Of a stretch of DNA of 17,857 nucleotides, positions 1 through 7,202 are shown one piece after another (position 1 is the stretch's first letter; each line of letters opens with the position of its first letter). The translations under genes were made by a program, and so were the position numbers. Source of the stretch: Candidatus Levyibacteriota bacterium (lineage in GTDB: Bacteria; Patescibacteriota; Microgenomatia; Levybacterales; UBA12049). Under the pieces are notes generated by a model. It saw only the letters and a list, made by a program, of their open reading frames with translations. It did no database searches and was not told where the DNA came from. The stretch is from positions 1 to 17,857 of the forward strand of contig PRDT01000082.1 of NCBI GenBank assembly GCA_003173995.1, written 5' to 3'.

Positions 1-2016
1 AACAGCATATTGCAAAATAAAATCTCCTCCTAATTTTGCGAGAGTATTACCACTGGCACTATCAACATCTAGAAGCATTCTCATACGAAATGGATGAAAT
101 GGATCTGCAAGAGTTACATTGGTATTTGCTGCTGCCAAAGTAGTTCCTGGGGTAAGGCTATCTGCATTTTCAAAAAATCGAAAAGACCCTTGAGAAACAT
201 TAATGGTACTATTGAAAGCAGCAATTCCTGCAAGGTTACCATTGCCAGGTGCACCAGAAAATGTTGCGGTATCAGTATTCGCAACAGGTGGATTTTTAAT
301 GATTTCAGCCCAACCGCTATCAAAAGTTCCACCCGCATCAGCATATCCACTGGTTGCAGTATCAGCAAATCCAACAGAGCTTCCTCCAATTGACGTATGG
401 CTTGATACAGTCAAATTACCATTTGCGCCAAGAAATACACTTACCGCTAATTCATCTGTATTTGTTGGAGTAAGTGAATTGGTCGCGACAGTTCGACACC
501 CTCCAGTACAGTTAACCGAATTAACTGCAGCAGCCTGATCAAAAAATCCAGCAGTAGAATTTCCAGAAAATTCTAATAGCTGCTCAGCAAATTCTCCTGC
601 TGTACCAGTCGTAGCACACGTGAATGTTGTTGGTGAGCTGGCAGGAGCGAGACGATAATATAGTGCAAGACCTGGATTGGCATTGTTACCAGTGCTAAAT
701 GCCTTTGACCAACCAGTATTAGTTCCAAATCTACTTTTTTGTATTTTGTTACATATCATGATCAGTAAATGATTTTGTGTTGGTGTACTCGTAAATGTCG
801 CTGTACCGGTATTAGTAGATGCAGTAATAGTATGTGTCTGTTGGATAAGACTAAAAATAGCATCTGATGCCACTTGCCACTCACGACCTTCAGAGAAATT
901 ACCAATATGGAGTGGTCCAACTAAATAAAATTCAGGCGTAACAGGAGGGAATTTAATCGTATAGGAAAGTGTATAGACTTGTCCTTTTTGGAAATTTACA
1001 TTCCAGACAATGGTCTGGAAATCTCCTTTATCATGTATTGCTCCTTTATCCGAAATTTCACTAATCGTAAAAACACTTGGCACAATATCAAAGACAGGAC
1101 CTGAATAATCTTCATTCGCTCTCACGCTAATGGTCACAGGATATAATGACCTAGGATAAATACGGGTTGGATATCGGGTCCTCTCAATATCAAATGCAGG
1201 CTCATTTTGCTGGACAATAAATGTATCATCCATTGTCTTTGGACCAGAAAGCGTTGTTGCTTCCATGTGAATGGTGTATTTACCAATTTCTGTGGCTGAC
1301 ACTTGCGCTAAGAAATCTGGCTTGTCAGTAACAGATCTATCGGCACATTCTTTACTGCCAGTAATAGTCTTATCATCTGTTGAAAGAACCTGCTTCTTAC
1401 CAGAGGGACTAACGACTGTGAGATTTACTTTTGCTGTACCAAAGACAATAGGTCCATTTGCTATACATTTTGTCGAACCCGTCTCATCAAGTACTGCCAT
1501 ACCAATTTGTACAGCATCTCCAACTATATATCTAGCTTTATTGGTATTAATTGCCAAAACTCCCCAGGTAAAATCCTGGGTAATGGTGACATCTTCACCT
1601 TTTACCGTTTTGACTTTTATATTCAACGTATATAAGCCTGGTTTGACTTTATTGTTCATCTGGGGAGTAAGCAGTAATTCTTTTTTTGTATCATTTATTT
1701 TTGTCTCAACTGATAATGTTGTATCTCCTTTGATATTTGTTATTTGCCCTTCAACATCATTGCCTTCAGCATGTGCTTGCCAAAGATTATTGAACTTATC
1801 TTCTGCTAATTTGAGCGCAAATTGTGGGAGCGTTGTGAGGCCTACACTAATTGCCGTATCATTATTCTCATTAATGGTAAAAGTCTTTGTTTGTTGAGGA
1901 TGATACGTTACTTGAGGATCCGAAGGAAGCAGCAACATGAGAGCGAGCACGCCTCCAACAAATGCTAATAAAATTAATGCTACATACAAGTATGATTTGT
2001 TAAAAGGAAGCTTCAT
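1..2016 (-). CDS. Membrane-anchored multidomain surface protein (C-terminus off the left edge)
   Basis: The minus-strand frame from ATG at 2016 is open without a stop to base 1, giving 672 residues of an incomplete protein. It starts with a short basic stretch and one membrane segment (about residues 9-26), so most of it is probably outside the cell, anchored at the N-terminus. Residues ~60-150 look like an immunoglobulin- or macroglobulin-type beta domain. Residues ~150-180 carry a GVLAINTNKARY segment followed by a GDAVQIGMAVLDETG stretch, resembling macroglobulin MG2-type domains of large bacterial surface proteins. Residues ~260-390 look like another beta-sandwich. From ~394 onward a Thr/Ser/Gly-rich region (HTITASTNTGTATFTSTP, then LLIMICN) resembles beta-sandwich modules of secreted and phage-tail-like proteins. 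A Cys pair (CTGGC, ~residues 506-510) may form a disulphide. No enzyme motif is visible. The gene is divergent from the metallopeptidase-like gene and has its own extended -10 promoter. Domain names are from pattern memory only. Confidence 0.8.
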   Translation of the reverse strand, partial: MKLPFNKSYLYVALILLAFVGGVLALMLLLPSDPQVTYHPQQTKTFTINENNDTAISVGLTTLPQFALKLAEDKFNNLWQAHAEGNDVEGQITNIKGDTTLSVETKINDTKKELLLTPQMNNKVKPGLYTLNIKVKTVKGEDVTITQDFTWGVLAINTNKARYIVGDAVQIGMAVLDETGSTKCIANGPIVFGTAKVNLTVVSPSGKKQVLSTDDKTITGSKECADRSVTDKPDFLAQVSATEIGKYTIHMEATTLSGPKTMDDTFIVQQNEPAFDIERTRYPTRIYPRSLYPVTISVRANEDYSGPVFDIVPSVFTISEISDKGAIHDKGDFQTIVWNVNFQKGQVYTLSYTIKFPPVTPEFYLVGPLHIGNFSEGREWQVASDAIFSLIQQTHTITASTNTGTATFTSTPTQNHLLIMICNKIQKSRFGTNTGWSKAFSTGNNANPGLALYYRLAPASSPTTFTCATTGTAGEFAEQLLEFSGNSTAGFFDQAAAVNSVNCTGGCRTVATNSLTPTNTDELAVSVFLGANGNLTVSSHTSIGGSSVGFADTATSGYADAGGTFDSGWAEIIKNPPVANTDTATFSGAPGNGNLAGIAAFNSTINVSQGSFRFFENADSLTPGTTLAAANTNVTLADPFHPFRMRMLLDVDSASGNTLAKLGGDFILQYAV

Positions 2017-2023
2017 TACCCAA

Positions 2024-2029
2024 ATTATA
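2024..2029 (-). promoter_or_regulatory. Extended -10 promoter, probably leaderless
   Basis: On the minus strand the sequence reads TGC-TATAAT, a perfect extended -10. It is followed by seven bases and then the ATG at 2016-2014. Transcription would begin on or beside the start codon, so the mRNA is likely leaderless. No good -35 is visible, as is common for extended -10 promoters. Confidence 0.6.
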
Positions 2030-2055
2030 GCAAAAGCAATTGTTTTGCATACCCC

Positions 2056-2084
2056 TTGCCTAATAGCTATGCCTCCTGCATAAT
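2056..2084 (+). promoter_or_regulatory. Putative promoter of the metallopeptidase-like gene
   Basis: TTGCCT (2056-2061), a 17-base spacer and CATAAT (2079-2084) form a plausible sigma-70-type promoter. The expected start site, about 2091-2094, coincides with the ATG at 2094. No Shine-Dalgarno sequence precedes that ATG, which fits a leaderless transcript. Confidence 0.45.
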
Positions 2085-2093
2085 GCTTTTTGT

Positions 2094-3698
2094 ATGATAC
2101 TTCTTCTGTGCTTCTTAACAGCTCTTTTTACCATTATTGCATTTCTTTCTCCAGGAACATCTTCTACTCATAACCCACTTTGGCAATATACCATGACAGA
2201 ATTCACATTTTTGGTGCAATATCGAGTGATTTTCCTTGTTTTATATGGACTACTTGCGCTTATTTTTACCAGATCACTTGTAAAAAATGGAAGACATTTT
2301 ATCGATAGATATCTTACAGCATTGCTTCATGTCTTAGCTGCGGCATTTGTAGGATGCTTTGGAGCATTTGTTTTGTTACTTTGCATCGCTTGGGTTGAAC
2401 TCAATATTTTTTCTATTATTCTATCTCTCAACCCAAATCTGACTGGAGTTACAGTAGACAAAACAGCAATCATTCATGCACTTCAAGCTGTGGACGCTGC
2501 ACCAGAAATTATTGATAGTACATCCGAGCAAAGAAAGATAGTAACTGCAATTGCCATCGCAACAGCTGGCAAAACAAGCTTTTATGGCAAGACTATCTTG
2601 CCAAATATTCCAACTTCTTTTGTTATTCCAGTCCAAACGCCAAAAAGTAGCGTGCTACTTATAGATAATACACTTATCATTACCGCGATTAATCCTCATG
2701 ATCTTTCTGTTATTAGTCCCATCATAGGCTTTTTGTTTGTAAAGCAATATTTTCCAGATAGAGAGATTAAGATCTATCCAACAGTTGCTATTATTGGTGA
2801 GAAAGAATATCAAGTATTTCGAACTAAAGATTTGGAAGTTAAAATCAAACAAATTGATGATGAGACCACACATCTTGAAGCAATATCAAGTTCTATTTCA
2901 GCAACTATTGAGACTGACAAAAATGCTATTGTGACAAGACAAAACGACCTTCAAGATGTTTATGATCAAAGAGATAAATTATATCGAGGATGCCAAAAAG
3001 CAAAAGGCAATTGCCAAAGTATTTTAGATGAGTGGGATAGTCCAATTAAGAAAGCAGATGACGCAATTACCGCTGCCAAACAAAAGTTAGTCGATGATGA
3101 GGCACAACAAGAAATCACTACATATTATCAACCTATTTTTGCTAACCTACACATTATTGCATCCAATCTCAAAGATAATTTACCTCACGAATTAGGTATT
3201 TTTACACCAACAAAAAGTATTCGCATAGCTCTTTTTTCCAAAAATTCCCACACTCTTGCTGATTATTTTGAGACGCTTACGCACGAATATCTCCATTACT
3301 CTAGTTATGTCTCACCAACTGCTCATTTTACTGATTCTTTTTTTGAGGAAGGCCTCACCGAATACTTTGCTCGCGCTGCAATACAAAAGACGCTTGATAC
3401 CAGCACCAATCTTGGCTATCCTGTCTATGTCAAAATCATTACGCAAATATCCAAACGCATTTCTGATGTTGATCTTGCTGATATCTATTTCACAAAAGAT
3501 GAGGAAAAATTAGAACTCAAACTCAATCAAGCCTACGGAGATAATTTCTACGGCAACAATGAAGTGCTTTTCCAAACATTACAGTATGCAACAGACCCAC
3601 AAGAAGTCCTCAAAGCAGCGAATTTGTTAATGAAACATCTAGGAGGAGCACCTCTTACGAAAAAAGACCTCCAGAGCACTTCTAGCACCCTCAATTAA
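2094..3698 (+). CDS. Membrane protein with coiled coil and HExxH metallopeptidase-like domain
   Basis: This 534-residue protein has hydrophobic segments near residues 1-19, 40-58 and 75-105, then a presumably extracytoplasmic remainder. Residues ~245-345 are rich in charged residues and Gln with heptad character, suggesting a coiled coil; it includes a Cys pair (C300, C307). The C-terminal part contains THEYLH (HExxH at 397-401) followed by FFEEGLTEYF (416-425). This matches the gluzincin pattern, in which two His and a downstream Glu (here probably E419) bind zinc and the Glu of HExxH is catalytic. The layout resembles the peptidase MA-like superfamily. From this a membrane-anchored zinc peptidase is inferred; the substrate is unknown. 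ATG 2094 is the first ATG in frame after an upstream stop, and a promoter points directly at it. The gene stands alone between a divergent and a convergent neighbour. Confidence 0.85.
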   Translation: MILLLCFLTALFTIIAFLSPGTSSTHNPLWQYTMTEFTFLVQYRVIFLVLYGLLALIFTRSLVKNGRHFIDRYLTALLHVLAAAFVGCFGAFVLLLCIAWVELNIFSIILSLNPNLTGVTVDKTAIIHALQAVDAAPEIIDSTSEQRKIVTAIAIATAGKTSFYGKTILPNIPTSFVIPVQTPKSSVLLIDNTLIITAINPHDLSVISPIIGFLFVKQYFPDREIKIYPTVAIIGEKEYQVFRTKDLEVKIKQIDDETTHLEAISSSISATIETDKNAIVTRQNDLQDVYDQRDKLYRGCQKAKGNCQSILDEWDSPIKKADDAITAAKQKLVDDEAQQEITTYYQPIFANLHIIASNLKDNLPHELGIFTPTKSIRIALFSKNSHTLADYFETLTHEYLHYSSYVSPTAHFTDSFFEEGLTEYFARAAIQKTLDTSTNLGYPVYVKIITQISKRISDVDLADIYFTKDEEKLELKLNQAYGDNFYGNNEVLFQTLQYATDPQEVLKAANLLMKHLGGAPLTKKDLQSTSSTLN

Positions 3699-3755
3699 GC
3701 GATTAAAAACAAACTTCTTCATACATTTCCATTTATCTGCAATTGAATAAAAGGC

Positions 3756-3893
3756 GTGAAGTTTTTGCGAGTGACTAAAACAGGGGGATTCCTTGCCTTG
3801 GCAAGGAGGGGGTGAAATCACCCGTTGAAGAAGCGAGCAAAAATAGCCTGACTTCACTTGCAAGAACTCTTTGGTACTTTCTTCAGAAAGTAC
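3756..3893. repeat. Fold-back intergenic element with nested inverted repeats
   Basis: The spacer between two convergent genes holds several stacked inverted repeats. GTGAAG (3756-3761) pairs with CTTCAC (3852-3857). The adjacent TTTTTGC (3762-3768) pairs with GCAAAAA (3837-3843), leaving an 8-base bulge. Inside are two near-perfect hairpins: CCTTGCC/GGCAAGG (3791-3806) and GGGTGA/TCACCC (3810-3823). Just outside is a perfect 9-bp palindrome arm pair, GTACTTTCT/AGAAAGTAC (3874-3893). The purine-rich GGGGG tracts and loop style look like a MITE or REP-type repeat, but only one copy lies in this window. It could also work as a bidirectional terminator or a structured RNA. Confidence 0.6.
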
Positions 3894-3949
3894 AACAAAA
3901 GAAGGAGAAATAACTTAAAAATTAATATTGAACGAGGTCTTTGAAACAA

Positions 3950-3973
3950 TAAAAAACCGGTCATAAGACCGAT
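3950..3973 (-). terminator. Rho-independent terminator of the O-antigen-ligase-like gene
   Basis: Read on the minus strand, ATCGGTC-TTAT-GACCGGT forms a 7-bp stem (one G-T pair) with a 4-base loop, directly followed by six T residues. It lies about 20 bases after the stop codon at 3996, in the right orientation. Confidence 0.8.
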
Positions 3974-3995
3974 CTATCTACCAACTTACCAGCTA

Positions 3996-6287
3996 TTATT
4001 TAGCTGGTGTTGGAGTTACTACTGCTGGAAGATTTGCACTTGGATTTGACTTGACAGCTGGTGCTGGAGTAACTGATGGTGCATTCTGCAGTGCACTTAC
4101 ATTGACACTTGGTAAGTTTGGATTCTGGAGTGCACTATTGGTTTGAGCTGCTGGTGCTTGCTGACCTTGCTGTTGCTGTGCATTTGCGATTCTCTTGTTA
4201 AGATCATCAAGGTAAGCTACAGCAGTCTTGTAATCTGGGGTTGTTGTATCTTTTTTGAGTAAGTTAACTACTTGTTCTGCTACTACTTTTGCGTTTGCTA
4301 AGTCACCTTTGTCTCGAAGAGTGATTGAAAGATTGTAGTATGCTGTGACATAATCTGGCTTCAAGTTAGCTGCGTCTGAGAAGAATCGTACAGCTAAGTC
4401 ATAATTTTTTGCAGTGTAGTACACTCCTCCGACACTGATTCTGAGAGCTGGATTAAGTGGATCTCTTTGGATTGCTCGACCGTATGCATCAAGAGCAAAG
4501 GTAAGTGCATTTTGTGCTACTCCGGTGATATTTCGGTAGACTGATGCTAATACTTCCCAGTTTCGTGATGAGAGTGGACTCAAAGCTACACTTACTCTTC
4601 CTTCATTGATAGCTTGAGAGAGAAGGGTTTGGATAGTAAGCTTGTCTTGATCAGTAAGAGAACCTGATGGTGATGCTTGAGATGGGCCTTTTTGTGCTGC
4701 GATAGCGTTAGCTAAAGCAAAGTTGGTTTGAGCCATATCAACTCTGTATAAATCTGCTTCAGGATTAAGAGACTCTGCCTTCTGGAGGTATTGATATGTT
4801 AAGGTACCATTTTTGTTAGCATTTGCTAAAGCCATTCTGTGGTAGAAGTCTGCTCGTGCCATATTTACTGTCTTGAGAAGTACTGGAACAGCTACTACTA
4901 AGAATGCTATGAAGAATATGACAGGAAGTAAGTCAAATTGAGTGTTACCTGAAGTTGATGCTTTAATTCCCATGGAAAGTTCGAATACTTTTTCTCGTAC
5001 TGAGCGCTGTGAGACCATGAATACTCCGAGTATAAGTAATGTAACTACTATTGATACTAAGGTTGTTGCGTGAATTGCTAAGAGTACTATTGATAAGATA
5101 CCGCTGATAGCTAATGCTGGGAGAAGTACATGTGCTTCTTCGTCAGAACCTTCTTCATGTCTCAGCATCATATTTTTTCTACTTGCATTCAAGACTACTA
5201 AGCAGAGGACAATGACACCTGCGAGACCGAATCCTCCGAGTGTACCAAGTACTTGCAAGAACTCATTATTCGCGGTGTCGAATGAGAAGTTCCAGAAATT
5301 CTCTAAGTTGAATTCAGCTGGCTTGTATGTTGTGAAATCGAAAAGATAAGATGATGGACCAGTGCCGATGAAAGCCGCATCTCGGAAAGCTGATGCTGAG
5401 ATTTTCCAAGACTCTGAGAATGGAAGTTGGATTTCTTTAGGAAAATTAGCCTCAAGTTGCTGTATTTTATTCATTTTCCCTGGCAATGGAACATATCCTA
5501 AGACTAAGGTTAATGCCATCACAATGACTGGAAGGAGAAACATAGGTAATGTTTTTCTCAGTTGATGTGGTTTAACAACGAGTAAGCAGAGTGCAACTAA
5601 GATAAGAAGTGCAATGTAACTTGAGAGAGATCCTGTTAAGACGATAACCACACCAAAGAGTATTGCAAGAGCAGCTGCAATTGGTGCACTAAGAAATTTA
5701 TTTGGTCTTGCAAGTGACACCATTGGTAATGGGAGTAACAGCATCAAGAATGCAATCGTTGAGAATGATGAACCTGTTGGGGTAAAGGTTACTGACTTTG
5801 CAAAATCAATTGGAAGGAATACTCCAAAGAAGGAGAGAAGACTAATAATAGAGACAACCACTGCACTTCCATAGAGTACTGCAAGGAAAGATTTGATTTT
5901 CCCAAGACTTCTCAAATTAGATACAGTAACAAAATATAATAGTATATATGTTATCCAAGCAACAGCAGAACCATGGACTCGTGGGAAATTGCCATAAAGA
6001 GCTTCTGTTCGTGAAGCACTAAAATAAGTAGAAGCAATAACAACTGCTGCTACTATTAACAATGGTATATCAAGTGGAGTTCGAGTAATACTTACTTTTC
6101 CTTTAAGAATCCATGAAAACATCCAAAGGCCAAGAATGACAAGAGTACTAACAACCAAGAAAAGCAACTTTGGCATTTCGAAGAACTCTGTTGTTTGACT
6201 TAAGAAAAGAAGAGGCGTGATGCCAGCAATCACAAGAATGAGGAACGTAATAGTGTTATCCAAATAGGATGATAAATGATTCTTCAT
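3996..6287 (-). CDS. O-antigen ligase/polymerase-like membrane protein with C-terminal TPRs
   Basis: This 763-residue protein has roughly a dozen hydrophobic segments between residues 10 and 475. An extracytoplasmic loop (~268-345) contains FIGTGPSSYLFDF (307-317) and NNEFLQVLGTLGGFG (340-354), the pattern of the Wzy_C family (O-antigen ligase WaaL, polymerase Wzy, protein O-oligosaccharyltransferase PglL). Those enzymes move lipid-linked glycans onto lipid A, a growing glycan or proteins. Residues ~480-700 form TPR-like helical repeats (for example 598-668). The tail (703-763) is low-complexity Gln/Ala/Pro/Asn-rich. The fusion of a Wzy_C membrane part to TPRs suggests the TPRs recruit an acceptor. 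With a pilus operon and a GT39 enzyme nearby, protein or pilin glycosylation is a reasonable but unproven role. CPR cells are usually thought to lack LPS, which makes classical WaaL activity unlikely. The gene has its own promoter and terminator, so it is monocistronic. Confidence 0.88.
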   Translation of the reverse strand: MKNHLSSYLDNTITFLILVIAGITPLLFLSQTTEFFEMPKLLFLVVSTLVILGLWMFSWILKGKVSITRTPLDIPLLIVAAVVIASTYFSASRTEALYGNFPRVHGSAVAWITYILLYFVTVSNLRSLGKIKSFLAVLYGSAVVVSIISLLSFFGVFLPIDFAKSVTFTPTGSSFSTIAFLMLLLPLPMVSLARPNKFLSAPIAAALAILFGVVIVLTGSLSSYIALLILVALCLLVVKPHQLRKTLPMFLLPVIVMALTLVLGYVPLPGKMNKIQQLEANFPKEIQLPFSESWKISASAFRDAAFIGTGPSSYLFDFTTYKPAEFNLENFWNFSFDTANNEFLQVLGTLGGFGLAGVIVLCLVVLNASRKNMMLRHEEGSDEEAHVLLPALAISGILSIVLLAIHATTLVSIVVTLLILGVFMVSQRSVREKVFELSMGIKASTSGNTQFDLLPVIFFIAFLVVAVPVLLKTVNMARADFYHRMALANANKNGTLTYQYLQKAESLNPEADLYRVDMAQTNFALANAIAAQKGPSQASPSGSLTDQDKLTIQTLLSQAINEGRVSVALSPLSSRNWEVLASVYRNITGVAQNALTFALDAYGRAIQRDPLNPALRISVGGVYYTAKNYDLAVRFFSDAANLKPDYVTAYYNLSITLRDKGDLANAKVVAEQVVNLLKKDTTTPDYKTAVAYLDDLNKRIANAQQQQGQQAPAAQTNSALQNPNLPSVNVSALQNAPSVTPAPAVKSNPSANLPAVVTPTPAK

Positions 6288-6310
6288 AGAATAAATTCAA
6301 TGATAATACA

Positions 6311-6340
6311 AATATATACTCTAACCAAAATAGCCGTCAA
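6311..6340 (-). promoter_or_regulatory. Promoter of the O-antigen-ligase-like gene
   Basis: On the minus strand TTGACG (6340-6335) is followed after 16-18 bases by an overlapping TATATA/TATATT -10 (6318-6311). The predicted start lies about 15-20 bases before the ATG at 6287. No Shine-Dalgarno sequence is seen. Confidence 0.6.
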
Positions 6341-6363
6341 TAAGCAATTTTATGTATTATCCC

Positions 6364-6393
6364 TTGAAAACACGTAAATAAAGCTAATATAAT
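6364..6393 (+). promoter_or_regulatory. Strong promoter giving a leaderless mRNA
   Basis: TTGAAA (6364-6369), an 18-base spacer and a consensus TATAAT (6388-6393) are followed by exactly six bases and the ATG at 6400. Position +1 is therefore expected on the A of the start codon. There is no room for a ribosome binding site. Confidence 0.75.
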
Positions 6394-6399
6394 ATTCTT

Positions 6400-6870
6400 A
6401 TGCAGAAAGTATTTGACCTTTCACAATTTCTCAAACTCTTCCCTAGTGATGAGGCATGTATTGAGGAAATTAGGAAGCTTCGTTTTCCAAAAGGCATTGC
6501 CTGTCACCACTGCCAGAAGATTACCAAGCATTACAAAATTGCTGACAGGACAGCCTATTCGTGTGAATATTGTAGAAGTCAAACATATCCCCTTGCAGGA
6601 ACCATTTTTGAAAAATCCGCTACTCCACTCCGATTGTGGTTTTATGCAATGTTTCTTATGACACTTACTAAAGCAAAAATTTCTACTCGGCAATTACAAA
6701 AAGAGTTAGGTGTAACTTACAAAACAGCGTGGAGAATGCACCACGCCATCAAAGAATTAATGAAACTCAATAATGGAGATCTTCTTGCAGAGCATGAGAA
6801 AGTCCTAAGGTGGACTCTGTTTAATACTTTTGAATTTAAAGTTGTACAAAAGCAAGAAAGCAGTAGCTAA
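6400..6870 (+). CDS. IS1595-type zinc-ribbon/HTH protein lacking the DDE transposase domain
   Basis: This 156-residue protein matches the N-terminal part of IS1595/ISXO2-type transposases. It has an opening FLKLFPSDEACIEEIRKLRFP, a zinc ribbon with Cys35-x2-Cys38 and Cys55-x2-Cys58, a YPLAGTIFEKSATPLRLWFYAMF stretch, and a helix-turn-helix near 95-118 (STRQLQKELGVTYKTAWRM). Full-length relatives are about 300 residues and continue into a DDE nuclease domain with a VEVDE motif. Here the sequence instead ends after a short tail (FEFKVVQKQESSS), with no nuclease residues. The missing part is not in the downstream DNA, which encodes another ORF on the opposite strand. No terminal inverted repeats were seen. 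The clean reading frame and near-consensus promoter argue for a used gene, possibly a domesticated DNA-binding protein, rather than decay. It could also be a remnant or a non-autonomous element's accessory protein. Confidence 0.75.
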   Translation: MQKVFDLSQFLKLFPSDEACIEEIRKLRFPKGIACHHCQKITKHYKIADRTAYSCEYCRSQTYPLAGTIFEKSATPLRLWFYAMFLMTLTKAKISTRQLQKELGVTYKTAWRMHHAIKELMKLNNGDLLAEHEKVLRWTLFNTFEFKVVQKQESSS

Positions 6871-6995
6871 GGACGCGTTGTGTGGACAGCTCGACGGAGT
6901 AACTCAAAAAAATTTTTGCGCACTTCTTTTTTATCTTGTTTGACAAAATATTCCTGAAGAGATTTGTTTTTTAATGTAATTCTTTTTTTCTTCAT
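6867..6995 (-). CDS. Small basic protein of 42 residues, function unknown
   Basis: The minus-strand ORF runs from ATG (6995-6993) to TAG (6869-6867). The product starts MKKKRITLKNKSLQEYF and ends LLRRAVHTTRP. It is strongly basic and predicted mostly helical, with FFELLRRA as the likely amphipathic core. Two facts support a real gene. Its stop overlaps the stop of the convergent zinc-ribbon gene in a CTAA tetranucleotide. Also, a TATACT box sits exactly six bases before its ATG, the leaderless spacing seen for other genes here. No family is recognised. It could be a small partner or DNA/RNA-binding peptide of the transposase-derived neighbour, or a chance ORF in an AT-rich spacer. Confidence 0.5.
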   Translation of the reverse strand: MKKKRITLKNKSLQEYFVKQDKKEVRKNFFELLRRAVHTTRP

Positions 6996-7001
6996 ACTAA
7001 T

Positions 7002-7007
7002 AGTATA
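7002..7007 (-). promoter_or_regulatory. -10 box before the 42-residue ORF
   Basis: The minus strand reads TATACT, then six bases (ATTAGT), then the ATG at 6995. This is the same spacing as the zinc-ribbon gene. A convincing -35 is not visible, so the call rests on the -10 and its placement. Confidence 0.4.
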
Positions 7008-7149
7008 GTACACCATTTTCTCACAATTCATCTTATAAGAAACCTCTTTTACGATGAGGCTGAATGCTTAAAAGTCATATTATTCATATCTCATAGTTAT
7101 TCACATAATTACCGTTCGCATAATATATATAAACAAAATCCCTTATGGA

Positions 7150-7195
7150 TTGAAAACTTATAGTCTAAGTGGTATACTTTCCTTAGCCCTAGAGG
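7150..7195 (+). promoter_or_regulatory. Promoter and ribosome binding site of the pilus operon
   Basis: TTGAAA (7150-7155), a 17-base spacer and TATACT (7173-7178), preceded by TGG for an extended -10, form a strong promoter. The start is expected near 7185, leaving a leader of about 18 bases. That leader contains GAGG (7192-7195), seven bases before the ATG at 7203. Unlike several other genes here, this transcript carries a Shine-Dalgarno sequence. Confidence 0.75.
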
Positions 7196-7202
7196 CGCTG
7201 TT

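Noticed and set aside
203..1897. Plus-strand ORFs at 203-538 and 1271-1897
   Set aside because: Both lie inside the uninterrupted 672-codon minus-strand frame, which has a membrane anchor and promoter. The plus-strand products look like antisense readings.
3639..3863. Minus-strand ORF of 74 codons crossing the intergenic element
   Set aside because: It overlaps the end of the metallopeptidase-like gene and its N-terminal half is simply a reading of the hairpin-rich repeat. No promoter or ribosome binding site was seen.
3791..3893. CRISPR array or tandem repeat in the intergenic region
   Set aside because: The repeats are inverted pairs, each present once, with no regularly spaced direct repeat. 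No cas gene is in the window.
6300..7200. Complete insertion sequence around the zinc-ribbon gene
   Set aside because: No DDE domain, terminal inverted repeats or target-site duplication could be found on either side.
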